12,904 nucleotides of DNA. Origin: an uncultured Sutterella sp. Lineage in GTDB: Bacteria > Pseudomonadota > Gammaproteobacteria > Burkholderiales > Burkholderiaceae_F. Location of the stretch: positions 1-12,904 of the forward strand of contig USIM01000008.1 in NCBI GenBank assembly GCA_900554675.1. The letters are read 5' to 3'. The position numbers and the translations under genes are program-made. How positions within the stretch are numbered: position 1 is the stretch's first letter; each line of letters begins with the position of its first letter. Of this stretch, positions 1-7,679 are shown piece by piece. The notes below the pieces were generated by a model that worked only from the letters and a program-made list of their open reading frames with translations, did no database searches and had not been told where the DNA came from.

Positions 1-36
1 TCTACACTCTTTCCCTACACGACGCTCTTCCGATCT
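1..36 (+). other. Illumina TruSeq adapter remnant (artefact)
   Basis: These 36 bases are identical to the last 36 bases of the Illumina TruSeq universal (read 1) adapter and end in the familiar GCTCTTCCGATCT. They are library-construction sequence left at the end of an assembled contig, not genome. Genomic sequence starts at 37. The identification is from memory of the adapter, but an exact match of this length leaves little doubt. Confidence 0.97.
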
Positions 37-66
37 AATAAATGGGGGTACTTTTGCAAATTTTCT

Positions 67-957
67 TTATAGATTTTTCAATTTCATGTTTTTCAAAATG
101 TCATCCGTCCCTTCTACCAAAGAGGCACCTTGCTTGATTAATTGATGACATCCTTTACTTAACGGGTGATGAATCGAGCCGGGCACCGCCATCACCTCTC
201 GACCTAAATCACCGGCCTCGCGCATCAATGATAAAACTTTCGATCGTTGACTGGCTTGGATAACAACAAAGTTGTTAACCGTTGCCATCCACAAGCGTTC
301 AATCCCCTCCAAGTCATCGTCTTCAAACGTCTCTTTAACGGGTAGTACAGTACTAATGATCAGTCCCTTATTAGCAACAAAGTCTCGTTTCTTTTCTATT
401 AGGGGATTGGCTAACGGCCTCGAACAGAGCCAAATCAAACTATCCGGATGAGATCTTGCAACCGATACCAGCGCATCTTGCTCAATGCCTTGTTTGTCGG
501 TTTGAACAATTGCAACCTCCGCATCTTCACACAACCGTTTAGCCCACGATTGAGTTAATTCACTTGCCTCTGTTGTCGGGTGAGAACTGCCTATTAAAGA
601 AATGGTCGGTCGAGACAATAAAGAGAGATTGCCAATCGCAAAAAAGACAACAGGCGCCAAACCGCTTGTTAACAATGATTGAGGGTAATCAACGTCTTCT
701 AGCGTAATCATGCGAGCGCCTGGCGTATGCTCTAGCCATTGCAACGAATCTTCAATCGCTTTTTCGATCTCTAAACTCAGGGCGTGCCGAAGTTGCAGAG
801 CAAGTGACTCTCCGACAACGACTCTCAATTGTTGAAAACTCGCACTGAAAATTTCTTCAGGTAAACCGATATGCGTTAAAAGTTGCTGAGCCTCAATATT
901 GGTTAATTCCGGCGTCAACACTAAACGTAACCAATCTCGCTGTTGTTCCTTGTTCAT
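67..957 (-). CDS. dprA: DprA/Smf-like protein, short and motif-eroded
   Basis: Predicted 296-residue protein related to DprA (Smf), the cytoplasmic protein that protects incoming single-stranded DNA and loads RecA during natural transformation. Family identity rests on an N-terminal helical region (about 1-75), the YPxxL...PVVFFAIGN segment (91-110), a Rossmann start LIGSS (121-125) and a well kept GREVMAVPGSIHHPLSKGC stretch (252-270). Several hallmarks are missing. The GSR arginine is Ser125. The SGLARGID loop reads roughly VQTDKQGIE (151-159). The Gly-rich GGT segment and the FPxRNRIIAGLS motif near 217-230 are not recognisable. The usual C-terminal winged helix is absent, because the protein stops at 296 instead of about 360-380. 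The frame is open with no stops, and the stop codon lies 31 bases inside the genomic end, so the shortness is not caused by contig truncation. A GAGGG ribosome site lies 3 bases before ATG. DNA binding in the usual way is doubtful. Confidence 0.85.
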   Translation of the reverse strand: MNKEQQRDWLRLVLTPELTNIEAQQLLTHIGLPEEIFSASFQQLRVVVGESLALQLRHALSLEIEKAIEDSLQWLEHTPGARMITLEDVDYPQSLLTSGLAPVVFFAIGNLSLLSRPTISLIGSSHPTTEASELTQSWAKRLCEDAEVAIVQTDKQGIEQDALVSVARSHPDSLIWLCSRPLANPLIEKKRDFVANKGLIISTVLPVKETFEDDDLEGIERLWMATVNNFVVIQASQRSKVLSLMREAGDLGREVMAVPGSIHHPLSKGCHQLIKQGASLVEGTDDILKNMKLKNL

Positions 958-1055
958 AATCCCTCACGACTTTTGTCCTCATTGTACGGCTGATTACAAA
1001 ATGGAATCACCATAAAATCCCCTTTTGAATTCATTTTAATTTTGGAGCACTTGAC

Positions 1056-1565
1056 GTGACTACTTTGCCTATTGTGCAATTTCCCAACCCCGTTCTTGAA
1101 ACGGTTTGTCAGCCCATCGGTGAAATTACCGAGGATATTGTTGTGCTGGCAAAGGATATGGCTCAAACCATGTACGAGGCACCAGGGGTCGGATTAGCCG
1201 CTCCTCAAGTTGGTCACAGCATTCGCCTCGTTGTCGTTGATGTCAGCGAAAACAAAGACAGCCTCTTAACGCTCATTAATCCCGAAATTGTCGCTAAAAG
1301 TGAAGAAATGGAATTAGGAGAAGAGGGTTGTCTTTCGTTACCCGGCATTTATGAAAAGGTGACTCGTTACTCCGAGGTGACGGTTCGTTACACGGATATC
1401 TCTGGTCAACAACAAGAGTTACACGCCGATGGGCTTTTGGCCATTTGCCTTCAACATGAATTGGATCACTTGGACGGCAAAGTCTTTGTTGACCACTTAA
1501 GTCGTCTCAAACGCGACCGAGCATGTGCCAAATTGAAAAAGAAGCGCCTGCAAGAGCGACAATAA
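1056..1565 (+). CDS. def: Peptide deformylase
   Basis: Predicted 169-residue peptide deformylase, which removes the formyl group from the N-terminal methionine of nascent proteins at the ribosome exit. All three family motifs are present: GVGLAAPQ (44-51), EGCLS (90-94) and HELDH (134-138). Cys92, His134 and His138 are the expected metal ligands and Glu135 the catalytic base. Length matches the family. The start is GTG at 1056, chosen because a GGAG ribosome site (1044-1047) lies 8 bases upstream and the protein then begins in the typical way (short Thr/Leu-Pro-Ile-Val lead). The gene is divergent from dprA, with 98 bases between them, and ends in a strong hairpin. It is separated from fmt by an oppositely oriented hydrolase, whereas def and fmt are adjacent in many bacteria. 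Confidence 0.97.
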   Translation: MTTLPIVQFPNPVLETVCQPIGEITEDIVVLAKDMAQTMYEAPGVGLAAPQVGHSIRLVVVDVSENKDSLLTLINPEIVAKSEEMELGEEGCLSLPGIYEKVTRYSEVTVRYTDISGQQQELHADGLLAICLQHELDHLDGKVFVDHLSRLKRDRACAKLKKKRLQERQ

Positions 1566-1569
1566 TTCA

Positions 1570-1606
1570 AAAAAAGGGCGGTTTTGTTTTAAGCCGCCCT
1601 TTTCTT
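1570..1606. terminator. Bidirectional rho-independent terminator
   Basis: A perfect 10-base-pair stem (AAAAGGGCGG at 1572-1581 with CCGCCCTTTT at 1594-1603) encloses a 12-base loop. It has an A run on the left and a T run on the right, so it can act on both strands. It sits between the convergent stop codons of def (1565) and the hydrolase (1609) and should end both transcripts. Confidence 0.9.
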
Positions 1607-1608
1607 CA

Positions 1609-2511
1609 TCAGTCTTTGTAGCGATGACAGTGTTTAGAAACCGCTGCAACGATCTGATCCACAACATGATCGGACAAATCGTGTCCCATTTTATCAATGG
1701 TCAACATGCGTGCATTAGGAACGCATTCTGCAACCTCTTCCCCAGCTCTTAACGGCAACAGCGGATCATTACGACCGTGAATGACTAATGTTGGAGCCAT
1801 GATCCGTCTTAAGCTTTTGGAACGATCGCCTGAGGCCAAAATAGCCAGCAGCTGACGCGAGCTTGCTACCGTTTGATATTCATCCTCAACCATAGAGCGA
1901 GCCACCCTGTAGAGATGCTCATCAGAGTGGGGCTGTGAACCCGCACTAATGATCTTAAATAAGTTTTTCAAATGCTTAGCAACGGCTTCTACATTGCGCT
2001 CATCGCTCACTGGTTTCAAAATACCTCGAATCGCATGTAATTTTCCCAAACCTGTTCGGGGATTGCCGGAAGCACTCATGATAGAAATCAATGACGCAAT
2101 GCGTTGAGGATAATTTAAGGCCATTACTTGAGCAATCATGCCACCCATTGAAATTCCTAAAACATGGGCACGCTTAACTTGCAACTCATCCAGTACCGCT
2201 TCGGCATCGGCCGCCATATCTTCTAACGAATACGGAGCTCGAACGGGTAAACGCAATAACGTTCGACAAATTGCGCTAATCACCCTCAAAAAGCCGATAT
2301 TTTCAACGATTTTCGTCGATCTTCCGCTGTCGCGATTATCAAAAGTGATGACTCGAAAACCACTTTGAACCAATCCTTGGATAAACGAAGGAGGCCAAGC
2401 AACCGAAGGCATCCCCAACCCCATGATTAACAAAATGACGGGAGAGCTGTCGTCTCCAAAAACTTCATAGTGAAGTGTTATGCTGTCTTTCGTTGTAAAT
2501 TGCTTTCGCAT
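1609..2511 (-). CDS. Alpha/beta hydrolase (esterase-like)
   Basis: Predicted 300-residue soluble alpha/beta-fold hydrolase. The catalytic triad can be read directly: nucleophile elbow GISMGG (119-124, Ser121), acid in HGRNDPLLP (Asp249) and base in MGHDL (His277). The oxyanion segment IMGLGM is near 29-34, followed by FDNRDSGRS (57-65), a wording typical of esterases annotated as RdmC-like methylesterases or proline-iminopeptidase relatives. The substrate cannot be told from sequence. The start chosen is ATG at 2511, because AAGGAG lies 5 bases upstream of it. A longer frame from 2553 would add 14 residues without a ribosome site. It interrupts the def-fmt pair on the opposite strand and shares a 113-base divergent region with fmt that contains two imperfect palindromes. 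No signal peptide is seen. Confidence 0.88.
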   Translation of the reverse strand: MRKQFTTKDSITLHYEVFGDDSSPVILLIMGLGMPSVAWPPSFIQGLVQSGFRVITFDNRDSGRSTKIVENIGFLRVISAICRTLLRLPVRAPYSLEDMAADAEAVLDELQVKRAHVLGISMGGMIAQVMALNYPQRIASLISIMSASGNPRTGLGKLHAIRGILKPVSDERNVEAVAKHLKNLFKIISAGSQPHSDEHLYRVARSMVEDEYQTVASSRQLLAILASGDRSKSLRRIMAPTLVIHGRNDPLLPLRAGEEVAECVPNARMLTIDKMGHDLSDHVVDQIVAAVSKHCHRYKD

Positions 2512-2529
2512 AAAAACTCCTTGTTTGTT

Positions 2530-2546
2530 GTAAGTGTATCGCTTAC
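2530..2546. promoter_or_regulatory. Imperfect palindrome, possible operator
   Basis: GTAAGTG (2530-2536) and CGCTTAC (2540-2546) form an inverted repeat with one mismatch around a 3-base centre. It lies 7 bases upstream of the hydrolase ribosome site (2516-2522), within that gene's leader. A repressor site is plausible from position and symmetry, but no regulator gene is nearby and chance cannot be excluded. Confidence 0.35.
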
Positions 2547-2566
2547 CCAACATTTTTTATTGCGAA

Positions 2567-2582
2567 GCGTTAAATTAAACGC
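2567..2582. promoter_or_regulatory. 16-base near-palindrome in divergent region
   Basis: GCGTTAAATTAAACGC matches its own reverse complement at 14 of 16 positions. It lies between the hydrolase and fmt, upstream of the proposed fmt -35/-10 region. It could be a protein-binding site for either gene, but the AT-rich centre makes a chance match possible. Confidence 0.3.
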
Positions 2583-2588
2583 AAAATA

Positions 2589-2617
2589 TCGTCATATTTA
2601 ACTCAAGTCTCTACAAT
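2589..2617 (+). promoter_or_regulatory. Putative fmt promoter, leaderless start
   Basis: A -10-like TACAAT (2612-2617) ends 7 bases before the fmt ATG at 2625. A weak -35-like TCGTCA (2589-2594) is 17 bases upstream of it. Transcription would start at or within a base or two of the ATG, and no Shine-Dalgarno sequence precedes that ATG, so the two observations fit a leaderless mRNA. Confidence 0.4.
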
Positions 2618-2624
2618 TTGCGTT

Positions 2625-3584
2625 ATGAAAATCATTTTTGCTGGAACCCCACCTCTTGCTGCAACCGTGTTAGCCGCCTTAATTGAAGCGGGACACGAGA
2701 TTTTGCTTGTCTTGTCTCAACCCGATCGACCCAGCGGTCGAGGGATGAGGATGACCCCGTCTCCCGTTAAATCTTTGGCCTTAGAGCATGGGATTGAAGT
2801 GATCACCCCAAGCACCTTGTCGTTAAAGAAAGGGGGAGCTGAAGCCCAAGCTGTACATGATCAACTCATTGCGCTCAATGCCGATGTTATGGTCGTTGCA
2901 GCCTATGGGATGATTTTGCCGCAAGCAGTTTTAGATATTCCTCGTGGTATTGGCCACGATCATTCGGTTAAGTGCATTAATGTCCACGCCAGCTTATTGC
3001 CTCGTTGGAGAGGAGCAGCTCCCATCACTCGCGCCATTGAGCATGGCGACCCTGATTTTGGCGTTACGCTTATGAAGATGGAGGCTGGCCTTGATACCGG
3101 CCCGATATTGTTGCAAGAATCTTTCCCCATTAGTGCTACAGAAACCACTACAACCCTAACTGAACGTGTTGCCCAGTTAGGAGCTGACATGATGGTTAAG
3201 CTTCTTTCAACACCGGAATCGGTGAGCTATGTTGAGCAACCTGCCGAAGGGGTTACCTACGCAGAAAAAGTACACAAAGAAGAAGGCAAAATTGACTTTA
3301 GCTTGCCTGCTCACATTATTGAGCGAAAAATTCGAGCTTTCAATCCCTTCCCGTCATCTTTTGCTACGCATAATGACGTTATCATCAAAATTTGGGAAGC
3401 TCATATCGTAGATACTCAAGGTCAAGCAGGCACCGTTCTTCAAGCTGATAAAAATGGAGTCGTCATTGCTTGTGGCGAAAAAGCGATTTGTGCCACAGTG
3501 TTGCAACGTCCCGGGAAACCCAAAATGCCCGTCACTAGCTTCTTGCAAGGTTACTCCATCACAAAAGGAGATTGTTTCCAATGA
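2625..3584 (+). CDS. fmt: Methionyl-tRNA formyltransferase
   Basis: Predicted 319-residue enzyme that transfers a formyl group from 10-formyltetrahydrofolate to initiator Met-tRNA, the step that peptide deformylase later reverses. The N-terminal formyltransferase domain starts MKIIFAGTP. It carries the SQPDRPSGRG loop (31-40), the catalytic block INVHASLLPRWRGAAPI (118-134, with Asn119 and His121) and GLDTGPI (155-161, Asp157). The C-terminal OB-like domain follows, with RAFNPFP (237-243) and a Gln-Arg-Pro-Gly-Lys stretch (294-298). Length is normal for the family. A run of about nine residues near 108-116 (GIGHDHSVK), just before the catalytic Asn, looks like a small insertion relative to the common PRxGCINVH wording. 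The stop overlaps the rsmB start (ATGA), so it heads the rsmB-DUF4390-ntrY operon. No Shine-Dalgarno is visible before the ATG. Confidence 0.97.
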   Translation: MKIIFAGTPPLAATVLAALIEAGHEILLVLSQPDRPSGRGMRMTPSPVKSLALEHGIEVITPSTLSLKKGGAEAQAVHDQLIALNADVMVVAAYGMILPQAVLDIPRGIGHDHSVKCINVHASLLPRWRGAAPITRAIEHGDPDFGVTLMKMEAGLDTGPILLQESFPISATETTTTLTERVAQLGADMMVKLLSTPESVSYVEQPAEGVTYAEKVHKEEGKIDFSLPAHIIERKIRAFNPFPSSFATHNDVIIKIWEAHIVDTQGQAGTVLQADKNGVVIACGEKAICATVLQRPGKPKMPVTSFLQGYSITKGDCFQ

Positions 3585-4894
3585 GTGTCAATCTCTCTGA
3601 CGCCCTCGTAAAGGCTTCTGTTTACTGGGAAGATATTAAAGAAGGGACCTTATCGTTGGATAAGGCTTTAGCGCACTGTGCAGCCTCCGCAGATCCCCAA
3701 ATGAAAGCTGCGGTACAAAGTTTGTTGCACAATGCCATTCGTCATCGAGCCAAAGTTGACTTAATTGCAACAGAACTCATGAATAAGACCCCTTCGCCTG
3801 AAGTTGGGGCCTTGTTGGACATTGCGCTTGCGTTGTTGGTCAATGGACAAGACAAGGCTTTCACAGTCGTCAATCAAACGGTGATTGCCGCCAAATCCAT
3901 ACCTGAAACGGCCCGAGCCAGTGGCTTCATTAATGCCATCTTGCGTAATTATTTACGCAATAAAGATTCTTTTTCATTGCTCTTTTCCAAGAATCTTAAC
4001 GCTCGTTTTAACGCTCCCGGTTGGTGGATATCTAAGGTTCGAAAGGCGTTCCCCAATCAATGGGAAAGTCTTTTGGATGTACAAACGAAGCATCCTCCGT
4101 TGACTTTACGCGTAAATCGCCGCAGGATCTCAATGCAAGAGTATTTGGATCTTGCTCAAAAAACCGGCGTCAATGCCAAGGCAATTGGACCTTGGGCTGT
4201 CATCATTGACCCGCCGTGTCCTGTACAAAAAATCCCAGGATTTACTCAAGGCTTAGTGTCGGTTCAAGATGCAGGCAGTCAACTTGTCACTGAGATTTTA
4301 AAGCTCACCCCCGGTTCCAAAGTTTTGGATGCGTGTGCTGCACCGGGTGGTAAGACGGCCCAGTTACTCGAAAACTATGATCTTGATGTCACGGCGATTG
4401 AAATTGATCCGACTCGAGCACCAAAGATTAACGAAACACTGAGTCGGTTAGGCTTAAAGGCAACAGTAAAAGTCGGTAGTGCGGCTGATATTGATTTCTT
4501 GAAGTCATTGGGGACATTTGATGCCATTGTTTTGGATGCTCCGTGCACCGCATCGGGCATCGTTCGTCGACACCCCGACATTCCATGGGCTCGACGCCAA
4601 AGCGATATTGAACAATTGGCGCAAACTCAAGCTAAAATTTTAGATACCGTCTGGCAAATATTGCCCAACGGTAAAGACCTCTTGTATGTGGTTTGTTCAA
4701 TTTTCCCTGAAGAAGGACCTTGGCAAATTCAGGCATTCTTGAGTCGACACAAAGACGCCGTCCTCAAACCGCTGCCCTTTAACGGAGAAGAGATGTTGCG
4801 CCTGATTCCGACAGAAAAAGAATCCGCTCAAGGATTACCTCTTGTCCATGACGGCTTCTTCTATGCCCTTTTAAGTAAAAAGGATGTCGCATGA
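3581..4894 (+). CDS. rsmB: 16S rRNA m5C967 methyltransferase RsmB
   Basis: Predicted 437-residue SAM-dependent methyltransferase (also called Sun/RrmB) that methylates cytosine 967 of 16S rRNA. An N-terminal NusB-like helical domain (about 1-130) is followed by LRVNRRR (176-182) and VQDAGSQL (228-235). Next come the SAM-binding DACAAPGGKT (250-259), DAPCTASGIVRRHPDIPW with Cys322 (319-336), and VVCSIFPEEG with the nucleophilic Cys372 (370-379). All catalytic landmarks are present and the length is typical. The start is ATG at 3581, not the upstream TTG at 3572: AAGGAG (3565-3570) lies 10 bases before the ATG but only 1 base before the TTG, and the overlap with the fmt stop is the classic ATGA coupling. 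Its last codons overlap the DUF4390 start. Confidence 0.97.
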   Translation: MSVNLSDALVKASVYWEDIKEGTLSLDKALAHCAASADPQMKAAVQSLLHNAIRHRAKVDLIATELMNKTPSPEVGALLDIALALLVNGQDKAFTVVNQTVIAAKSIPETARASGFINAILRNYLRNKDSFSLLFSKNLNARFNAPGWWISKVRKAFPNQWESLLDVQTKHPPLTLRVNRRRISMQEYLDLAQKTGVNAKAIGPWAVIIDPPCPVQKIPGFTQGLVSVQDAGSQLVTEILKLTPGSKVLDACAAPGGKTAQLLENYDLDVTAIEIDPTRAPKINETLSRLGLKATVKVGSAADIDFLKSLGTFDAIVLDAPCTASGIVRRHPDIPWARRQSDIEQLAQTQAKILDTVWQILPNGKDLLYVVCSIFPEEGPWQIQAFLSRHKDAVLKPLPFNGEEMLRLIPTEKESAQGLPLVHDGFFYALLSKKDVA

Positions 4895-5490
4895 TGCAAT
4901 ACTGCTCAAGCCTATTGCGCCCGCTCCTTGCTCTGATCATCGGTCTGAGCATGGTGGGTTCTGCTTGGGCAGAGGATATTGCCATCATGAACGCCTCCCT
5001 CAATAGAGCCAAGGATGGTGACACTCCCGGTCTATACCTCAATTTGGATGTTGAGTTCGACCCCTCAAGAAACATTGAGGATACGCTTACCCGAGGGATT
5101 CCCTTGTACTTCATCACTGAATTCCGATTGGAGCGCCACCGCTGGTATTGGGTGGATAAGTCTATTGATGACGCAAGTTTCATGTCTCGGTTGTCCTACA
5201 GTCCGCTTACACGTCAATATCGTCTCTCTCGTGGCGGTTTATCTCAATCGTTTGACAGTCTAAAGGATGCTCTTTCGGTACTAAAAGCCGTTCACAATTG
5301 GCAAGTTTCTGATCGAACGCATCTTAACGAACCCTCTTCTTATGAAGCAGAAGTTCGTATGCGTCTTGACGTTGAACAACTTCCGTTACCGATGATGGTC
5401 GGCATTGGCGATGCAGATTGGAACTTAGATTCGGGCTGGCAAGCCGTTTCCATTGAGCACCGAGCGGTCGCTCCGGATAATAAGGAGTAG
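4891..5490 (+). CDS. Secreted DUF4390 family protein
   Basis: Predicted 199-residue protein of unknown function with a clear Sec signal peptide: a basic start, hydrophobic 9-22 and likely cleavage after Ala27 (AWA/ED). The mature part is expected in the periplasm. It carries the wording I associate with DUF4390: a GIPLYF strand (69-74), RHRWYWVDK (82-90), RLSYSPLTRQYRLS (100-113), a TL/SL-x-x-AL helix near 122-131, and a C-terminal DWNLDSGW (176-183). Adjacent ATG codons at 4891 and 4894 are both possible starts. AAGGA at 4880-4884 serves either, and the gene overlaps the end of rsmB. Only 3 bases separate it from ntrY, so the two proteins are probably made together. A role with the NtrY sensor domain in the periplasm is an inference from position only. 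Confidence 0.9.
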   Translation: MMQYCSSLLRPLLALIIGLSMVGSAWAEDIAIMNASLNRAKDGDTPGLYLNLDVEFDPSRNIEDTLTRGIPLYFITEFRLERHRWYWVDKSIDDASFMSRLSYSPLTRQYRLSRGGLSQSFDSLKDALSVLKAVHNWQVSDRTHLNEPSSYEAEVRMRLDVEQLPLPMMVGIGDADWNLDSGWQAVSIEHRAVAPDNKE

Positions 5491-5493
5491 CAC

Positions 5494-7644
5494 ATGAGGG
5501 CACTGCTTCGCTACGGCGCAAGTATTGTTCTTGCCATCTCTGCTGTTGTCCTCCTCTTTTTGACAACGGTTAGTGTTTCGACGCCCACGCTTGCCCCCTA
5601 TTTCCCACTTTTTTTCGTCATCAATATCTTTGTTGTTTTGATTTTGTTGACGATTCTTATCTCGCTCATATCAAAACTCTTTACGAGATATCGTCAGAAA
5701 AAGTTCGGTTCTCGAATGTTGGTGCAATTTGTAGCTACCATTTCTGTCATCACTTTTTTACCGGCGCTACTTATTTACTTTTCATCAAACTACCTACTAT
5801 CGCAAGCATTTGATACGGGCGTTGACTCACGGGTTGAAAGAGCATTGGAAGCCGGTGTGACCCTCTCTCAAGAGACGCTACAGCGCCTTCAAGCCGATCA
5901 AATCATCACGGCTCAAACCATTGCTGATCGACTCAATAATTCTTCCCTTGTCGCAATGACCAATGAGTTGGCCCGTACTAAGGACTTCACCAACTCGGCC
6001 ACATTGCAGTTACTGGACTCGGAAGGTCAAGTGATCGTTCACACCGCCGATGAAGAGCAAGCCGTGGATTTAATCGTCTCCCCACAAGATATTCATACAG
6101 CACAGCGTCAAGGCTATTTTGCCTCTGTTAATGGTGACCCATTAGAGGAAGGTGAACACCAAGGCAAGTTAGCCATTCGAACCATTGTTCCTGTCTCGAC
6201 TCATGCCTTGCCTGACGGTCTCTTTCTTCAAATTCGACAGGTTATTAATGAACCTGTCGCAGACAATATTTCGACCATTGTTCAAGGCCTTCGAGACTAC
6301 CAACAAATCATTGTTTCAAGAGACGGTCTTCAACAAATTTTCCACTTTTCTCTTGTCCTTACCTTAACATTGGTATCTCTATTTTCTGTTTTGGGAGCTT
6401 TTATCCTCTCACAACGTTGGACGGCTCCAATTCGCCAATTAGCAGAAGGGACTCGACGCGTGACCGGCGGTCACTATCAACCCATTCAAGAATTTAGTGG
6501 TGCAGATGAAATTAATGAGCTTACGCGTACATTTAACATCATGGTTCGTGAAGTCAACGATGCTCTCGGTAAGCTAGAGTCAAGAAGAGAAAGATTGGAA
6601 CAATCCAATATTTTCCGCGAACGCATTTTGGAAAATATTTCCACGGGCATTATCGTTCTTGACCATGAGAAGCGAATCAAAACTGCCAATATGGGTGCTG
6701 TCAAAATTTTAGGTAACAGTATTTTGCAAATTGGTGTGAAATTGGAGTTCGCCTATCCGGACTTATTCCAAATTATCGTACCGATGCTTAAGGAAAATTC
6801 TCGTAGTATCAAACAAGAAGATGTCACGCTAACTCCCGAAGGGAAAAACACTCCGTTATCCCTATACGTTCGTAGTTCTTCTGTTCCGCTCGACGATCAT
6901 CCCGGTTACTTGATTGTGATTGATGATATGACGCAAGCAATTGCTGCACAAAAGGTGATTGCTTGGGGCGAAGTTGCCCGTCGAATGGCTCACGAAATTA
7001 AAAATCCGCTCACCCCCATCCAACTGGCTGCGGAACGAATGCAAATCAAGCTCTCAAAGCACCTGCCAGAAGAAGATATTGTTTTATTGGATCGCTACAC
7101 ACATACCATCGTGGAACAAGTGTCCTCCATTAAACAGATGGTTAACGATTTCCGAGATTATGCAAAACTTGCAAAACCAACGCTTAAGCCGTTGAACTTA
7201 AACGCCCTAATTGATGATGTGGCGACCTTGTATTCTCAAGCCGATGTTGACGTTACGCTAAACCTCGATGCCAAATTGCCTGAAATTCAGGCCGACCGAG
7301 CACAATTACTTCAGGTTTTGCACAACCTTTTCTCAAATGCTAAAGAAGCCACACAAACTTCCCGAAATTGCCATGTCACAATGACAACCAAGCTCATCCG
7401 GGAAAAGGAAAAAGATGAGGTTCTTTTTATCTTTGAAGATAATGGTCCGGGCTTTCCTCCTACCATATTGAATCAGGCCTTCGAGCCTTACGTTACAACA
7501 AAACCGACCGGAACAGGATTGGGGCTTCCGATGGTTAAGAAAATTATTGAAGAACATAATGGCTATGTTCGCTTAAGCAATCATATTTCCGATGTTGGTG
7601 ATGAGCCAAAAGGTGCTATAGTTACCATCGGATTTACTTTGTAA
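5494..7644 (+). CDS. ntrY: Membrane sensor histidine kinase NtrY
   Basis: Predicted 716-residue inner-membrane histidine kinase of the NtrY type. Hydrophobic segments near 8-27, 36-62 and 76-100 are followed by an extracytoplasmic sensor region (about 105-280) and a last membrane segment (284-306). A HAMP linker (about 308-362) comes next, then a PAS domain (about 375-480) and the kinase core. The H box reads ARRMAHEIKNPLTPIQLAAER, with phospho-accepting His500. The N box is LHNLFSNAKEA (609-619), the G1 box DNGPG (649-653) and the G2 box GTGLGL (673-678), so all ATP-binding elements are intact. AAGGAG lies 6 bases before the ATG. It sits 3 bases after DUF4390 and 35 bases before its likely partner regulator. 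NtrY kinases are tied to nitrogen, redox or envelope responses in different bacteria, and the signal here is unknown. Confidence 0.95.
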   Translation: MRALLRYGASIVLAISAVVLLFLTTVSVSTPTLAPYFPLFFVINIFVVLILLTILISLISKLFTRYRQKKFGSRMLVQFVATISVITFLPALLIYFSSNYLLSQAFDTGVDSRVERALEAGVTLSQETLQRLQADQIITAQTIADRLNNSSLVAMTNELARTKDFTNSATLQLLDSEGQVIVHTADEEQAVDLIVSPQDIHTAQRQGYFASVNGDPLEEGEHQGKLAIRTIVPVSTHALPDGLFLQIRQVINEPVADNISTIVQGLRDYQQIIVSRDGLQQIFHFSLVLTLTLVSLFSVLGAFILSQRWTAPIRQLAEGTRRVTGGHYQPIQEFSGADEINELTRTFNIMVREVNDALGKLESRRERLEQSNIFRERILENISTGIIVLDHEKRIKTANMGAVKILGNSILQIGVKLEFAYPDLFQIIVPMLKENSRSIKQEDVTLTPEGKNTPLSLYVRSSSVPLDDHPGYLIVIDDMTQAIAAQKVIAWGEVARRMAHEIKNPLTPIQLAAERMQIKLSKHLPEEDIVLLDRYTHTIVEQVSSIKQMVNDFRDYAKLAKPTLKPLNLNALIDDVATLYSQADVDVTLNLDAKLPEIQADRAQLLQVLHNLFSNAKEATQTSRNCHVTMTTKLIREKEKDEVLFIFEDNGPGFPPTILNQAFEPYVTTKPTGTGLGLPMVKKIIEEHNGYVRLSNHISDVGDEPKGAIVTIGFTL

Positions 7645-7679
7645 CCCCTTGTTTTTTCTTTAGCCCTAAGTTTTATTAC

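Noticed and set aside
958..1055. Promoters in the dprA-def divergent region
   Set aside because: AT-rich hexamers such as TACAAT (minus strand, 983-988) and CATAAA can be picked out, but none has a -35 at acceptable spacing, so no promoter is called.
954..1166. 70-codon minus-strand frame across the dprA-def intergenic region
   Set aside because: It overlaps the start of def in antisense, has an ordinary shadow composition and no recognisable domain.
4779..5183. 134-codon open frame on the minus strand across the rsmB/DUF4390 junction
   Set aside because: It is antisense to two well supported genes, shows no family motifs and has no sensible ribosome site. It is a shadow of the plus-strand coding.
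7645..7679. Terminator or promoter between ntrY and ntrX
   Set aside because: A T-rich run is present but no stem precedes it, and the TTGTTT/TTTATT pair would place the -10 only 2 bases before the ATG.
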